Source: Colletotrichum lupini
Lineage: Eukaryota > Ascomycota > Sordariomycetes > Glomerellales > Glomerellaceae
Reading direction: 5' to 3'
DNA: 64,000 nt
Assembly: GCF_023278565.1 (NCBI RefSeq)
Contig: NC_064673.1
Coordinates: forward strand, 682,001-746,000
The notes beneath the pieces are model-generated. The model searched no databases and had not been told where the DNA came from. It saw nothing but the letters and a program-made list of their open reading frames with translations. The position numbers were made by a program, and so were the translations under genes. Shown here piece after piece: positions 38,028 through 52,304 of the stretch (positions are counted from its first letter, which is position 1; each line of letters starts with the position of its first letter).

Positions 38028-39101
38028 ATAGTAGTTTTTTTCCGGCTTTATAAACGCAAAAGATCGACCTTAACGGGATTACGTTTTTAAAAAGAATTAT
38101 ATAATATAGTATATTCTCTAATTATATAATACGTATAATATACCCTAAGTACGTACTTAACGTAATATAGTGATTTTAATACGAAAACTATTATATAGTT
38201 TAGGATAAGTAAGCTACCTTATTACTTATTAATAATAAGCTAAGTAATATACTTACGTAGTAGTGCTAATTAAAAAGGTCGATAGTAGAGGTTAGTTATA
38301 AAAGTTAGAAGCGGCCTTCCTTAATTATAGAGGTTCTAAACTTTAATAATAATATAAAGGTTTTTGAAAAAAAAGGCTAAAAGGGCTAAAATATAGCTAC
38401 TTTTTAGAGCTTATAAGAATTCTTTTTATTCTTATTATTTTCAATATTACTTAAAACTACTCTCTATTTAAACTAAATAAATTTATTAAATAAACCTATT
38501 AAATAAACTTATTAATATATAAACTACTACCTTATTAAGAACCTATTCTAAAAATGCCCCTTAATAGGTCCCCCCCTCTAAGGCTCGATAAATTAGGCCC
38601 CTTCGATACCCTAGCTATTATAGTTAATATAAATATACTTAAGAAATAGTATAATACTTTTTAATAATATAAAATCTAGCTAAGTAATAATATAAATACT
38701 ATAAATAGCTAGGCTAATATCGATATTAAAATTTAATATATTAATATTAGTTTAGAAATTATACTCTATAGAGTTAGAAATCTCTCTAATACGGGCTATA
38801 TTATAAATATAAAGAAATATATAAGGGGTCCCTTAACTTTTAATAAAAAGGAATATATAATACGGGATTAAGCTATTTATATAAGCTAGTACTAAGAGGT
38901 TTTATATATATTAAAATAAGTATAGCTCGCCCTCTAGATAGCTAGAAATAGTAAAAAGTCGAGAGCTATTAATAAAAGGGAGATAACGGTTAAGTTAGTT
39001 AACTATTCTGATTAGTAGTTAGGTATAGAGCGTAATATACCTAGTTTTCCTTAATACGTAATATATAATACGGCCCCGGCGGATTGCTCCGTTAGGGGGT
39101 T
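38028..39101 (+). mobile_element. Family C full-length copy C3
   Basis: Starts ATAGTAGTTTTTTTCCGGC, ends CGGATTGCTCCGTTAGGGGG. Duplication ATAATATTTAT at 38017-38027 and 39102-39112. Inserted in D3. 1074 bp. Confidence 0.8.
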
Positions 39102-39499
39102 ATAATATTTATTAATTTAGCTTTTATAATCAAAATTAAAAACATTCCCTAAGGCTAATTTTAGAATAATACCCTTCTTAAAAAACTCCCCCCTTTATAA
39201 AAATAACTATTAATTAATCACGGTCTCTTATTATTATTTGACTAATTATTATTATTTCCTTTTTAAAAAAGTAGCTACCTTAGTATTAACTGATTTTATA
39301 AAATTAATAATCCTAAAAAATAGTATAACTTTATTACTAAGCTCTTAGTAAGTATATTATAAAATACGTAACCTTTTTATAAATAATTATTTTAATATAA
39401 AGCTTATATTATATTTTACTTATTATTTCCCTAGGAGAATAATAAAAACTTAGCGGACTACTTTTTTATAACTTTGTTTTAAAATATAACCCCTCTTTT

Positions 39500-40508
39500 C
39501 CCTTAAGGGTCCGGTCCGCCTCATTAGGGGCCATCTTTACCTTTATACATAAGCTAGTTTATTAAAGTTAATATTAAGTTTCTATTACGTACTTTAATAA
39601 GACTTTATAACTAACTATAACCGGCCGTAGTTATTATTAATTATTAATACTAACTAAACTTAAGATATAAATAACCCCGCCGCTATAATATATTAATTAC
39701 CTTTTCAATAACCGAATATTACCCCTTATTTTCTCTTTTTATTTTATTTAATAATAACCTCTCTCTATTAATATTCTTATTTAATACGCTTATTTATACT
39801 CTTTTTAAACTTTTAATTATATTATTAAGTCTAGGTTTATGTATATTACTTTATTATATTAAAAAAGCGCTAATAAGGGTAACGCTTATTATAATATATT
39901 TATTTAATTTTTATAAATTAATATTATGAATATAGTATTTATTAAAGTAGTCTTTTTATAGCTCGGGGTTGTTTAGTATAATATATATAAAATCGAACTT
40001 CTAACTATTAAGAAAGCCCTAAGGGTCGACGAGTTAGCGTCTTAGTATTTTAATAAAGTATACTTAGAATAGGTCTTCCGAGATAGTAAGAGTATGTACT
40101 AATACTATATATTAATACCATATAAACGACACTAAGAATCGCCCAAGTAGCTAGCAAAGGCAGAACACAAAAACAAATACTTAGAATAAATAGTTAAATA
40201 GTAATATTAACAATAATAGCATGATAATAATAAATAGTAAGAGAAGTAGCGTTTTTTAACTTTGATAAAAAAACGAAATAACGAATATATATATATAAAT
40301 TAAAGTTAAGAATATAATATATATTAGTAATAGCCGTTAATAATCCGTGGTTATGAACTTTGTAAGAGGGAAAGTTAAAAAGTTGGAAAATCTAAAAAAA
40401 GACTCTATTAAGATAGTAGGAGTATCTATTAATACTATGTATTAATACCGTATAAACGACATCGAGAATCGCCCGAGTAGCTAGTAAAAGTGAAATATTA
40501 AAATAAAG
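39500..40508 (+). mobile_element. Family A copy A10 with a nested 105-bp copy
   Basis: The head CCCTTAAGGGTCCGGTCCGC starts near 39500 and the tail abuts copy D1 at 40508. The left flank is D3 and the right flank is D1, so the join is not a simple insertion. Confidence 0.7.
40072..40176 (+). mobile_element. 5'-truncated family A copy (105 bp)
   Basis: Perfect 12-bp duplication ATACTTAGAATA at 40060-40071 and 40177-40188. Tail GGCAGAACACAAAAACAA. Low RIP load. Confidence 0.8.
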
Positions 40509-43500
40509 GAATTGATACACCGGCGTTACAAATTAATATACCGGCGTCGCTCTTATACTAGCGTCGCTATTCTACTTTTTAATTAGTTTAAAAATTTTTT
40601 ATTAATATAGTTAGATTTTATTAAATACTTATAAAATATTTCTAGCCTTTCTTCCCTTACTCCCTTTATACTTAGGTTATATTATTAAGCTTCAAAATCT
40701 AATTTATAATATTTATTTATAATAGCTTTTATAATTAGAGTTGGAGACGTTTTTTAAGGCTAATTTTAAAATAATACCCTTATTAAAAAACTTCCCCCTT
40801 TATAAGAACGATTATTAATTAATTATAGCCTTTTATTATTATTTAGTTAATTATTATTATCTCCCTCTTTAGAAAGTAGCCGCCCTAATATTAGCTAATT
40901 TTATAAAATTAATAATTTTAAAAAGTAACGCGACTTTATTATTAAGCTCCTAGTTAGTATGTTATAAAATATATAACCTCTTATAAATAATTACCTTAAT
41001 ATAAAGCTTATATTATATTTTACTTACTATTTCCCTAAGAGAATAATAAAAACTTAGTAAATTACCCTTTTATAACTTTCTTTAGAATATAATCCCTCTC
41101 TCCCTAACGAATAGTCTTAATAACCTTTTTATTTTATAATAAAATAATTTAATAATACTCTTTAGCTTATTAAATAGGTTATTAAGACTAATTAATAGTT
41201 AATAACGATATTACTTTAATAATAAGAATATATCCGTTAATAATAATAAATATAAGGTCCTTAAGTTAACTTATTACCCTATTTACCCCTATAACTATTT
41301 TTTATTCAAAATAAAGCGTTTTTCTAAGCTATAACCTCTTATTATACTTTAAATAACTAATCTTCTTTTTTTTTATAACTAAAATTCTAAACTTACTAAT
41401 TCTTAATAATTTAAAATAAACTTACGATACCCTCTTTAACTAAGTTAATAACTTTATAAAAACTAATAAATTTAGTATTATAAAGCGGAATAAATATAAA
41501 GCTCGAGGCCGAATTATTTAATATACTTTTTAATATAATCGGTTTAATAAGCCTAAGCTTATATAAAGCGCTAGTATTTAACAATATAAGTCTCGTAAAT
41601 ATAGTTATAAATAATAAGTTATTATCGAGGTTTAAGAAGAGGATAAGTAGTTATTATATTATTATTTAGACCCTTAGTATAAATAATATAATTATAGCCT
41701 TAGTTTTAAAGCTTTTACGTACTTTTTATATTATAAGCTTATTAAAATAGTTAAGGATATTATTAAAATTACAAACTAATAAGTTAAGATTTAAGCTTAT
41801 AACATACGTATTATTATCTAAGAGTAGTTCCTAAAGTCCTTATTTATATAATAAGATATTTATAATACTAGGGCTTATATAAACTAAGAGAAACTAGCTA
41901 AATACTTATTAATTATAGCGTTAATTAAGCTATTTAATAAATAAAATATCTTATATATAGTAAAATAGGTAAACGACGAGCTAAACCGCTTTATTAGCCT
42001 TATTTAGACTTTCTTTTACTATTTTTAAATATAGAAGCGATTCCCTAAGGTAATTAGTTTTAATAATATTTATAATACTAATTATTTTAAGCTCCCTCTT
42101 TTTTAAATTACTAAGTAGACCTATTTTAAATTTATTTATAACGCTATATTTAGCCTTATTAATAATAAAAAACTAAAGGGTTTTTAGTTTTTTTTAATAA
42201 GTATTTACTAATTTATAGATTAATACTTAGTTTATTACTTTATTATTATTATTATAAACTATAATAAATAAATAAAGGCTATACTAAATAAGTAGTTCTT
42301 AGACGTTTAGTAATAATTCTATATTTACTATTTTAACTTTAATATTATATTTAAAGCTAAGTAAAAGTAGGTTAAGGACTGTACTTATAATAGTAATAAT
42401 AGTAGGTTTAATAACGAGGGATATTAATTATTAATATAAGTAATAGTTACGCTAAGTAATAAGAATAAGGCTTATATTAATATACTTATTAATAAGCCCC
42501 CTCTTTATATATATTATAGGGTCTTTATAATATAAAAGCTTATTATTTTTATTAAAACTAAGTATATTTTTGAAAAAGCTTAGACTCAGTTCTATAAAGA
42601 GTTTAATAACTAATACCTAATCCTCTAATACCTCTACGTAATATACCTATTTTTAAAAGCATAGTAGGCCTATTATTTTATTTAAAAATACTAGAACTTT
42701 AGTACTTACGTTACCTCTAGTACTAAGTTAAGTAATAATGATATTAAAATATATTTTTTAAATAGTCTTAGTTACTTATATCGGCTTATTAACGTTATAT
42801 AAATTATAATTAGCGATTAAGAGCTACGCTTTTACTAAGCTTATATAGAGGATAAGGTATTTATAAGCTAGGAGTATATAAGTACTTACTTTAAGTACTT
42901 AAATAAACTTTAAATAATACTTTTCTTAAAGTATTTTACTTTAATTAAAATATAAAACTAGTTTATAAAAAAAGTAATATTATTTAATAAGAGGCTATTC
43001 CTAGACCCCCTCGGATTTTATAATTTAAATTATACTATTTTAATTAAATTAAATATCCTATATTATTATAAAATCTATCTTAAAATATTAAATTTAGCTA
43101 TTTTCAATAAGTAAGAAGTATACCCTTAGTAGCGTTTTTAAGAGACGTTTTTTTTAGATTTATGTTACTAAATCCTTAACCCTAAGATTACTATATCCCT
43201 CTATAATAAGCTAAAAAACATAGTATAGCTTATTTTATTATAACTAGCCTTATTTAAAAAAGGCCTTAACTAGTTAAGCCCGTACTACTTATAATAACTA
43301 AAGTATAAGTAATAAAAAACGAGGCTACTTATTTAAAAGTAAAAATAAGTTTACGCTAACTAGGTTTATAAAAAAGATAAATTAGCTAAATTAAAGTTAA
43401 ATATTAAGCTTATTTCAATAATAAATAAAGAGCTAGTTTAGCGTTCTTAATAAGGGGAGGATAATAAGGAATTATATAAATAAATAGCTAATATAGCTTA

Positions 43501-43936
43501 GTATTTAAAAAAAACGGAGGTAATAAGAAATAGTTTATAATAATAATAAATTATTATAATTACGTTAAAAAAGGTAGTTAAGTAGACGTTATTATAATTT
43601 ACTTTTAATATGTTTTAAGTATATAATAAGAAGAAGCCTTACATATTTAAGATTTACAAAAGCTTATATTACTAACTAATTTAAGATTTATAAATTTTAA
43701 ATAGGTAATATAGCGGTTTTAAACGAGTACGTAAATAATAGTAGTATTCTTATTTTTAAAAATTTTAAACTAGAGCTTAGGTTAAAGAGGATAGTAAGAA
43801 TAGCTATATTAGTATAGTTATTCTTACCGCTTTTATAAAGAGGTACTATTTTTTTAAACTAATTAAAAAGTAAAATAGCGACGCCGGTATAAGAGCGACG
43901 CCGGTATATTAATTTATAACGCCGGTATATTAATTC
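40509..43936 (+). mobile_element. Mutator-like (MULE) DNA transposon D, copy D1
   Basis: A 3.4 kb unit bounded by inverted repeats in which CCGGCGT(C/T) motifs recur (GATACACCGGCGTTACAAAT at left, GCGACGCCGGTATAAGAGCG and ATTTATAACGCCGGTATATT at right). The plus strand holds a decayed transposase. At 42297-42347 it reads FLDV***FYIYYFNFNI, the remains of the fungal MULE block FPDVQQQ-C--H-N-N, and at 42719-42800 STKLSNNDIKIYFLN then S-L-YRLINVI, matching the conserved TSR-E-HA-LK-YL-S-GDL region. Stops sit at former Gln codons. A terminal duplication could not be fixed because the ends are AT-rich. Confidence 0.75.
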
Positions 43937-46001
43937 TCTAAAATAAATACTTAGTTTTAATAAAAATAATAAGCTTCTATATTATAAAGACCCTATAATA
44001 TATATAAGGGGGGGGCTTATTAATAAGCGTATTAATATAAGCTTTATCCTTATTACTTAGTATAACTATTACTTATATTAGTAATTAATATCCCTCATTA
44101 TTAAACCTACTATTATTATTATTATAACTACGGTCCTTAACTTACTTTTACTTAGCCCTAAGTATAATATTAGAGTTAATATAATAAATATAAAGTTATT
44201 ACTAAACGTCCGGGAACTACTTATTTAGTATAGCCTTTATTTACTTATCGTAGTTTATAATAATAATAATAATATAATAAACTAAGTATTAGTTTATAAA
44301 TTAGTAAATACTTATTAAAAAAAACTAAAAACTCTTTAATTTCTTATTATTAATAAGACCGAATATAGCGTTATAAATAGATTTAAAATAAGTTTACTTA
44401 GTAATTTAAAAAAGAGGGAGCTTAAAATAATTAGTATTATAAGTATTATTAAAGCTAATTACCTTAGGGAATCGCTTTTATATTTAGAAATAATAAAAAA
44501 AGGCCTAAATAAGGTTAATAAAGTAGTTTAGCTCGTCGTTTACTTATTTTATTATATATAAGATATTTTACTTATTAAATAGCTTAATTAACGCTATAAT
44601 TAGCGAGTACTTAACTAGTTTCTCTTAGTTTATACGAGCCTTAGTATTATAAATATCTTATTTTATAAATAAGAACTTTAAGAACTATTTTTAAATAATA
44701 AAATATATATTACGAGCCCGAATCCTAATTTATCAATTTATAATTTTTATAATATCCTTAACTACTTTAATAAGCCTATAATATAAAAAGTATATAAAAA
44801 CTTTAAAACTAAGGTTATAATTATATTATTTATACTAAGGGTCTAAATAATAATATAATAACTACTTATTCTCTTCTGAAACCTCGGTAATAACTTACTA
44901 TTTATAACTATATTTATAAAACTTGTATTATTAAATATTAATATTTTATATAAACCTAGGCTTATTAAACTAATTATATTAAAAAGTATATTAAATAATT
45001 CGGCCTCGAGCTTTATATTTATTCCGCTTTATAATACTAAATTTATTAGTTTTTATAAAGTTATTAACTTAATTAAAAAGGGTATTATAAGTTTATTTTA
45101 ATTACTAAGAATTATTAAGTTTAGGATTTTAGTTATAAAAAAAGAGGAGGATTAGTTATTTAAAATATAATAAAAAGCTATAATTTTAAAAAACGCTTTA
45201 TTTTAAATAAAAAATAGTTATAAAGATAAATAAAATAATAAGTTAACTTAGGGACCCTATATTTATTATTATTAATAAATATATTCTTATTATTAAAGTA
45301 GTATTGTTATTAGTCATTAATTAATCTTAATAACCTATTTAATAAGCTAAAGAGTATTATTAAACTATTTTATTATAAAATAAAAAGGTTATTAGGACTA
45401 TTTATTAAAAAAAAGGGGGTTATATTTTAAAAAAGGTTATAAAAGGGTAATTCGCTAAGTTTTTATTATTTTTTTAAAATAATAATAAATGAAATATAAT
45501 ATAACCTCTATATTAAAATAATCGTTTATAAAAAGTTATATATTTTATAATATACTAATCAAGAGCTTAATAATAAAGTTATATTACTTTTTAAGATAAT
45601 TAACTCTATAGAATTAGTTAATATTAAGGTAATTACTTTTTTAAAAGGGGAATAATAATAATTAACTAAAGAAGAATAAAAACCCGTAATTAATTAATAA
45701 TTATTTTCATGAAAGGGGAAGTCTTTTAATAAGGGTATTACTTTAAGATTAGCCTTAAGAAACGTCTCTAATTCTAATTATAAAAGCTATTATAAATGAA
45801 TACTATAAGTTAAATTTCGAAACTTAATAATATAACTTAAGTATAAAGGGAGTAAAAGAATAAAAGCTTAGAATACTTTATAAATATTTAATAAAATCTA
45901 ACTATATTAATGATTTTTTTTAACTAATTAAAAAAAAAAATAGCGACGCTAGTATAAGAGCGACGCCGGTATATTAATTTATAATACCGGTATATTAATT
46001 C
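43937..46001 (-). mobile_element. Truncated inverted copy D2 of the MULE
   Basis: It is the reverse complement of roughly the left 2.1 kb of D1 (40509-42570), ending in the same CCGG-rich terminus at 46001. Its truncated end touches the right end of D1, giving a large inverted repeat. Confidence 0.75.
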
Positions 46002-46002
46002 T

Positions 46003-46376
46003 TATCATAAATAACCGGGCCGGTACAGATATTATATTTCAATATATTAATACTAGCTTAGGAATTATATTTTATAAAGCTAGGAATCTTTTTAATATAA
46101 GTTATATTATAAATATAAAAGAATATATAAGGGGCCCCTTGGTTTTTAATAAAAAGGAGTATATAATACGAGATCTAGCTACTTATATAGGTTAGTATTA
46201 AGAGGTTTTATGTATATTAAAATAAGTATAGCTCGCTTTTTGAATAGCTAGAATTATATAGGGGAAGGTCGGGAGTAATTTAATTAGTAATTAGGTATAG
46301 AGCCTAATATACCCAGTTTTCTTCAATACGTAATATATAGTACGGCCCTAGCGAATTGCTCCGTCGGGGGGATTAT
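46003..46376 (+). mobile_element. Family C 3' fragment (C7)
   Basis: Starts inside family C (ATAACCGGGCCGG) and ends GAATTGCTCCGTCGGGGGG. D2 cuts it on the left. Confidence 0.7.
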
Positions 46377-46527
46377 AAACTTTATAAGAGGGAAAGTTAA
46401 GGAAAATTTAAAAAGAATTATTTATTAAACTAGTATAAGTATTTACTAATATCATATATTAATACTATGTAATTAATATTAAGAACTGCCCGAGTAACTA
46501 GCAAAAGTAGAATGTAAAAATAAATAG
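46377..46527 (+). mobile_element. Short family A copy
   Basis: Begins ATAAACTTTATAAGAGGGAA and ends in AATGTAAAAATAAATAG. It directly precedes copy A11. No clear target duplication. Confidence 0.6.
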
Positions 46528-47730
46528 CCCTTGAGGGTCCGGTCCGCCTTATTAGGGGCTATCTTCGCCTTTATAAGTAAGCTAGTTTATTAAGGTTAAT
46601 ATTGAGTTTTTATTACGTACTTTAATAAGACTTTATAACTAACTATAGCTAGCCGTAGCCGTTACTAAATATATTAATATAGCTTACATAAACCGTTATT
46701 AATGATATAATATATTAATTACTTTTTAAATACGCTAAATACTGCCCTTTACTTTCTCCTTTTATTTTATTTAATAATAACCTCTTCTTAATATTCCTAT
46801 TTAATACACTTATTTACGCTCTTTCTAAGCTCTTAATTATATTATTAAATCCAGGCTTATTTATACTTTATTATATTAAAAAAGTACTAATAAGGGCGAC
46901 GCTTATTATAATATTTATTTTATTTTTGATTTTTACCTTTACTAGCTGCTCGGGCGATTCTTAACATTAATTACATAGTATTAATATACGGTATTAATAG
47001 ATACTCCTACTATCTCGATAGACTATTTTTTTTGGATTTTCTACCTTTTCAACTTTCCCTCCTACAAAGTTCATAACCACGGATGCTTATTATAATATAT
47101 TAATCCGTTTTTTATAAATTAATATTATTAATATAATATTTATTAAAGTAGTCTCTTTATAGCTTAAGGTTATTCAGTATAATACTCGTAAAATTAAATA
47201 ACCTCTAGCTATTAAGGAACCCCCAAGGGTTAACGAGCTATAAGCATCTAAGTATTTTAATAAAGTATATCTAAAATAGACGGTTGGATAGTAATAGTAA
47301 TAGTAATAGTACAATAATAATAAATAACGAGGGAAGTAGCGTTTTTAACTTTGATAAAAAAAACGAGGTAACGAATATATAAATATATATATAAATTAAA
47401 GTTAAAATAGGGTATATATTATAAAGTCGGTATTATTTAATAATAGCGACGAGGGTATCTCTAATACTACTATTATAAGCTACTATACTTAGAAGGGTAG
47501 CTAACTTGGCTAAGTACGTAATAAGCTTATAAAGTAGTAGCGTTAGCTACTTAATATCGTTATTAATAATCCGTAATTATAAAGTTTATAACAGGGAAAA
47601 TTAAGGAAAATCTAAAAAAACATAGTTTATTAAGATAGTAAGAGTATTTATTAATACTATATATTAATACTATATAATCGATATCGAGCACCGCCCGAGT
47701 AGTAAGTAAAGGCAGAATATCAAAATAAAT
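46528..47730 (+). mobile_element. Family A copy A11 with a nested short copy
   Basis: Head CCCTTGAGGGTCCGGTCCGC at 46528, tail near 47730. A reverse-oriented short copy interrupts it at 46915-47084. Confidence 0.75.
46915..47084 (-). mobile_element. Short family A copy, 170 bp, with 14-bp duplication
   Basis: Perfect duplication GCTTATTATAATAT at 46901-46914 and 47085-47098; the uninterrupted site is seen in other A copies (for example near 24.36 kb). Retains CA/TG (TGCTCGGGCGATTC, AAGTTCATAACCACGGAT). Confidence 0.88.
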
Positions 47731-47734
47731 ATTA

Positions 47735-48004
47735 CTAAATCCTTTATTTTACAATTATTATATCCTTTTATAATAAGTAAAAGAATATAATATAGCTTAT
47801 TTTATTATAACTAGCTTTATTTAAAAAAGGCTAGTTAACTAATTAAGCCCGTACTATCTATAATAACTAAGGTATAAATAATACAAAATAAAACTCCTTA
47901 TTTAAAAATAAGAATAAGTTAATACTAGCTAAGTTTATAAAAAAATTAAGTTAGCTAAGTTAAAACTAAATATTAAGCTTATTTTAATAATAAATAAGGA
48001 GCTA
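47735..48004 (+). mobile_element. MULE D fragment (D4)
   Basis: Matches about 43.17-43.44 kb of D1 (AAGCCCGTACTA then the ATATTAAGCTTATTT stretch). No terminus present. Confidence 0.6.
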
Positions 48005-48005
48005 C

Positions 48006-49162
48006 CCCTTTAGGACCCGGTTCGCCTTATTAGGGGCCACTTTTACCTTTATAAGCAAGCTAGTCTATTAAGGTTAATCTTAAGTTTTTATTATATACTT
48101 TAATAAGACTTTATAATTAACTATAACTAGCTATAGTTATTATTAAATAACTATTAATACTAACTCAACTTAAAATATTAATAACCCTATTACTATAATA
48201 TATTAATTACTTTTTTAATAACTAAATACTACCTCTTACTTTCTCTCTTTATTTTATTTAATAATAACCTCTTTTTAATATTCTTATTTAATATTCTTAT
48301 TTATGCTCTTGTTAAGCTCTTAAATATATTATTAAATCTAGGCTTATTTATACTCTATTATATCAATAATGTATTAATAAGGGTAATACTTATTATAATA
48401 TATCTATTCATTCTTTATAGGTTAATATTATTAATATAATATTTATTAAAGTAATCTCTCTACAGCCCGGGGTCATTTAGTATAATATTTATAAAATTAA
48501 ATAACTTTTAGTTATTAAAAAGCCCTAAGGGTCGACGAGTTAGCATCTTGGTATTTTAATAAAATATACTTAAAATAAATCGCCGTCAATCCGTGATTGT
48601 AAACTTTACAGGAGGGAAAGTTTAAAAAGGTAAAAAATCTAAAAAAAAATAGTCAAACGAGACAGTAGGAGTATCTACTGATACTGTGTGTTAATACTGT
48701 ATAGCTGATATCGAGAATCGCCCGAGCAGCTAGCAAAGGTAGAAATAAAAAACAAATAAAAAGATTATTTAAAAAAGTATAAACTAATTACTATTAACTT
48801 AAAAATCTAAAAAGACGTATATACCTTTATGAATATTATTATTATTAGCGCCTAGCTTATATAATATAATAATAACTTTAAAATACCTAACTAATTCCTA
48901 AGTAATATCAATACTTTAATATTATTATAATAAAATAAGAAATTCGGAGAGATTAAAAAAGAAATCTAGAGCTATTAAAAAAAGTAAAAAGTAAGGGGTA
49001 GTTTTTAGCTATTTAGAGGGTAATTAATATATTACGGCGGGGTTATTAATATTTAATAATAGCTATAGCCGGCTATAATTAGTTATAAAGTCTTATTAAA
49101 GTACCTAATAAAAATACTTAATATTAACCTTAATAAACTAGCTTATTTATAAAAGCGAAGAT
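48006..49162. mobile_element. Broken family A cluster: A12 head (+), short copy (+), reversed A 5' half (-)
   Basis: 48006-48580 is a plus-strand A head and middle (CCCTTTAGGACCCGG start). 48581-48757 is a well-preserved short copy (CGCCGTCAATCCGTG ... CGAGCAGCTAGCAAAGG). 48766-49162 is the 5' half of another A copy in reverse, cut at GCGAAGAT where family C starts, so its outer 30-40 bp are lost. Confidence 0.65.
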
Positions 49163-50255
49163 CCCCCCGACGGAGCAATCCGCCGGGGCCGTACCGTATA
49201 TTACGTATTAGGGAAAACTAAGTATATTACGCTCTATACCTAACTACTAATTAAAATAGTAATTAACTAACTTAACCGTTATTTTCTTTTTATTAACTCC
49301 TAACCTTTCGCTACGTAATTCTAGTTATTTAAAGGGCGAGCTATACCCACTTTAACGTATATAAGACCTCCTAGTACTAGCCTACGTAAGTAGCTAGATC
49401 CTATATTATATACTCCTTTTTATTAAAGGTTAAGAAGCCCCTTATATATTCCTTTATATTTATAATATAGCCCGTATTAGAGGGATTTCTAGCTTTATAA
49501 AGTATAATTCCTAAATTAGTATCGATATATTAGATCTTAACGTCCGTATTAGCCTAACTATTTACGGCGTTTATATTACTCTTTAGCTAAAGTCCGTATC
49601 ATTAAAAGGTATTTTACTAATCCTTAGGCATACTTATGTTAGTTATAATAGTTATAGCGTTAAGCTAGCTAAAGAGGGCGCCTAGCCCGAGAGGGGTAGA
49701 CTTATTAATGGGTATTTTTAGTAGAGTAGTGGTTTGTATATTAATAGGTTTGTTTAGTAAATTTGTTTAGTAGATTTGTTTAGTTTAAATAGAGTAGCTT
49801 TGGGCAATGTTAAAAGCGATGAGGATAGAAAGAATCTTTACGAGCTCTAGTATAATAAAAGAGTAGTAAATATTAGCTTATTTAGCCCTTTTTTTAGAAA
49901 CTTCTATATTATTATTAAAGTTTAGAACCTTTGTAGTTAAGGAAGGCCGCCTCTAACTATTATAGCTAATTATTATAACTAATTATCATAGCTAACCTCT
50001 ACTATTAACCTTTTTAGCCAGCGCCGCTACGTAAGTATATCGCTTACTTTGTTATTAATAAGTAGTAAGGTAGCTTACTTATCCTAAATTATATAGCAGT
50101 TTTTATATTAAAATTACTATATTATATTAAGCGCGTACTTAGGGTATATTATACGTATTATATAGTTAAAAAGTATACCGTATTATCTAATTTTTTTAAA
50201 AGCGTAATCTTATTAAGGTCGATCTTTTGTACTTATAAAGCCGGAAAAAAACCAC
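49163..50255 (-). mobile_element. Family C full-length copy C8
   Basis: Starts CCCCCCGACGGAGCAATCCG and ends GCCGGAAAAAAACCACT; 1093 bp and comparatively well preserved. Flanks are family A (left) and family G pol (right), with no visible target duplication. Non-coding. Confidence 0.8.
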
Positions 50256-51199
50256 TATATATTATTATATATAAACTGGGCTATTAATAAAAATATTACT
50301 TAATTATCTTAGTTATAGTTTATATAATAATAAGAGTATATTTTCAAAATCTAATTAATCCTTTTTATTCATTTATTAGTTTATAAATAAAATAATATTG
50401 ATAGTTTATAATTTATATTAAGTTATAAAATTAAGGATTTCTAAAACTTTAAAATAAATAGCTTATCTTTATTAAAAATAATTTCTTTTAATAAACTATA
50501 GTTCGAAAGTATAACCTTAATAAATATATATACTAGCTCTTTTATAATACTTAATTATTTATAAGGAATAAAATATATAAACTTAGTAAGTTTATTAACT
50601 ATAACTAAAATATTATTATATTATACTTTAATAAATAGTTCTTTAGACTTTAGTAATTTAATAATAAAGTCCTATATAATTAATTACTATAGTTTTATTA
50701 GTAATTATAATAGTTATAGCTCGCTATAAGGCTTATATAGCCTATTTCTACTTTTCTTATAGGTTATATAATCCTTAATTATTTCTATAATTTTAATATA
50801 TATAATAGATTTATTATAATATTAATAAATCCGTTTTTATATTTTAATAACTCCTTAATAGCTATATACTAATATATTATAAATTTCGATAATAAGCTTA
50901 GGGGTTATTTTTTTAGTTAAGTTAGTATTAATCCTTTTAGTTATTATAAAAAGTTTTATAATTAGTATAAGCTTATAATTCTTTTCTTACTTAAGGATAA
51001 CTTATATTTCTTTAGGGACTACGACTTTATAATTAAGTTTTTTATTAAGAGCGTCTATTTTACTATTTTTTAAACCTTTTTAATAAATAATTTAAAAGTT
51101 ATATTTAAATAGGAATTCGCTCTATTTAACTTATTATTTATTTAGGTTCTTATTCATTATAAAATTTATAAAATTCTCATAGTTTATATAGATTATAAC

Positions 51200-52304
51200 C
51201 CCCTCGATGGAGTAATCCGCCGGGGCCGTACTATGTATTACGTATTGGGGAAAACTGGGTATATTGCGCTCTATACCTAATTACTAATTAAAATAATTAA
51301 CTAACTTAACTATTATCTTCTTTTTATTAACTCCCGACCTTCCGCTACTTCTAGCTATTTAGAGGGTAAGCTATACCTATTCTAACGTATATAAAACCTC
51401 CTAATACTAGCTTACATAATTAGCTAGATCCTATATTATATACTCCTTCTTATTAAGGGTTAGGGGGCCCCTTATATATTCTTTTACGTTTATAATATAG
51501 CCCGTATTAAAGGGATTTCTAACTTTATAAAATATAATTTCTAAACTAATATTAATATACTAAATCTTAACGTCTATATTAGCCCGGCTATTTACGGCGT
51601 TCGTATTATTACCTAGCTAAATTCCGTACTATTAAAAAGTACTTTACTAATCCTTAGGCGTACCTATATTAACTATAATAACTATAGTATTAAGCTAGCT
51701 AAGGGCGCCTAGCCCGAGAGGGGTAAACTTATTAACGGGCATTTTTAGAGTAAGTTCTCGTTAAAATAGTATTTTAACTAGCTAACCTCTTAACTAGTTA
51801 TTTAACTAGCTATTTAAGTAGTAGTTTATATATTAATAGGTTTATTCAATAGATTTATTTAGTAGATTTATTTAGTTTAAATAGAGCTTTGGGCGATATT
51901 AGAAGTAATAAGGATAGAAAAGATCTTTATAAGCTTTAATATAAAGACTAGTAAATATTAGCTTATTTAGCCCTTTTTTTAAAAACCTCTACGTCGCTAT
52001 TAAAGTTCAGAACCTGTATAATTAAGGGCCGCCTCTAACTATTATAACTAACTATTATAGCTAATTATTATAGCCGACTTTTATTATCGACCTTTTTAGC
52101 TAGCGCTACTATAGAGTAGCTTACTTATCCCGAATTATGTAGCAGTTTTCGTATTAAAATTACTATATTACGTTAAGCGCGTACTTAGGGTATATTGCGC
52201 GTATTATATAGTTAAAAAGTATACCGTATTATATAATTTCCTTTAAAAACGTAATCCCGTTAAGGTCGATTTTTTGCGCTTATAAAGCCGGAAAAAAACC
52301 ACTA
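51200..52304 (-). mobile_element. Family C full-length copy C9
   Basis: Perfect 15-bp duplication TATATAGATTATAAC at 51185-51199 and 52305-52319. Starts CCCCTCGATGGAGTAATCCG, ends GCCGGAAAAAAACCACTA; 1105 bp. Confidence 0.9.

Larger units (their letters stand above)
34525..39499 (+). mobile_element. Mutator-like element D, copy D3, broken into five pieces
   Basis: Pieces at 34525-34558, 34735-34759, 36271-36285, 37981-38027 and 39102-39499 align in order with 40.64-41.10 kb of copy D1. They are separated by a short A copy, A9, C4 and C3, all inserted later. No transposase region remains. Confidence 0.6.
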
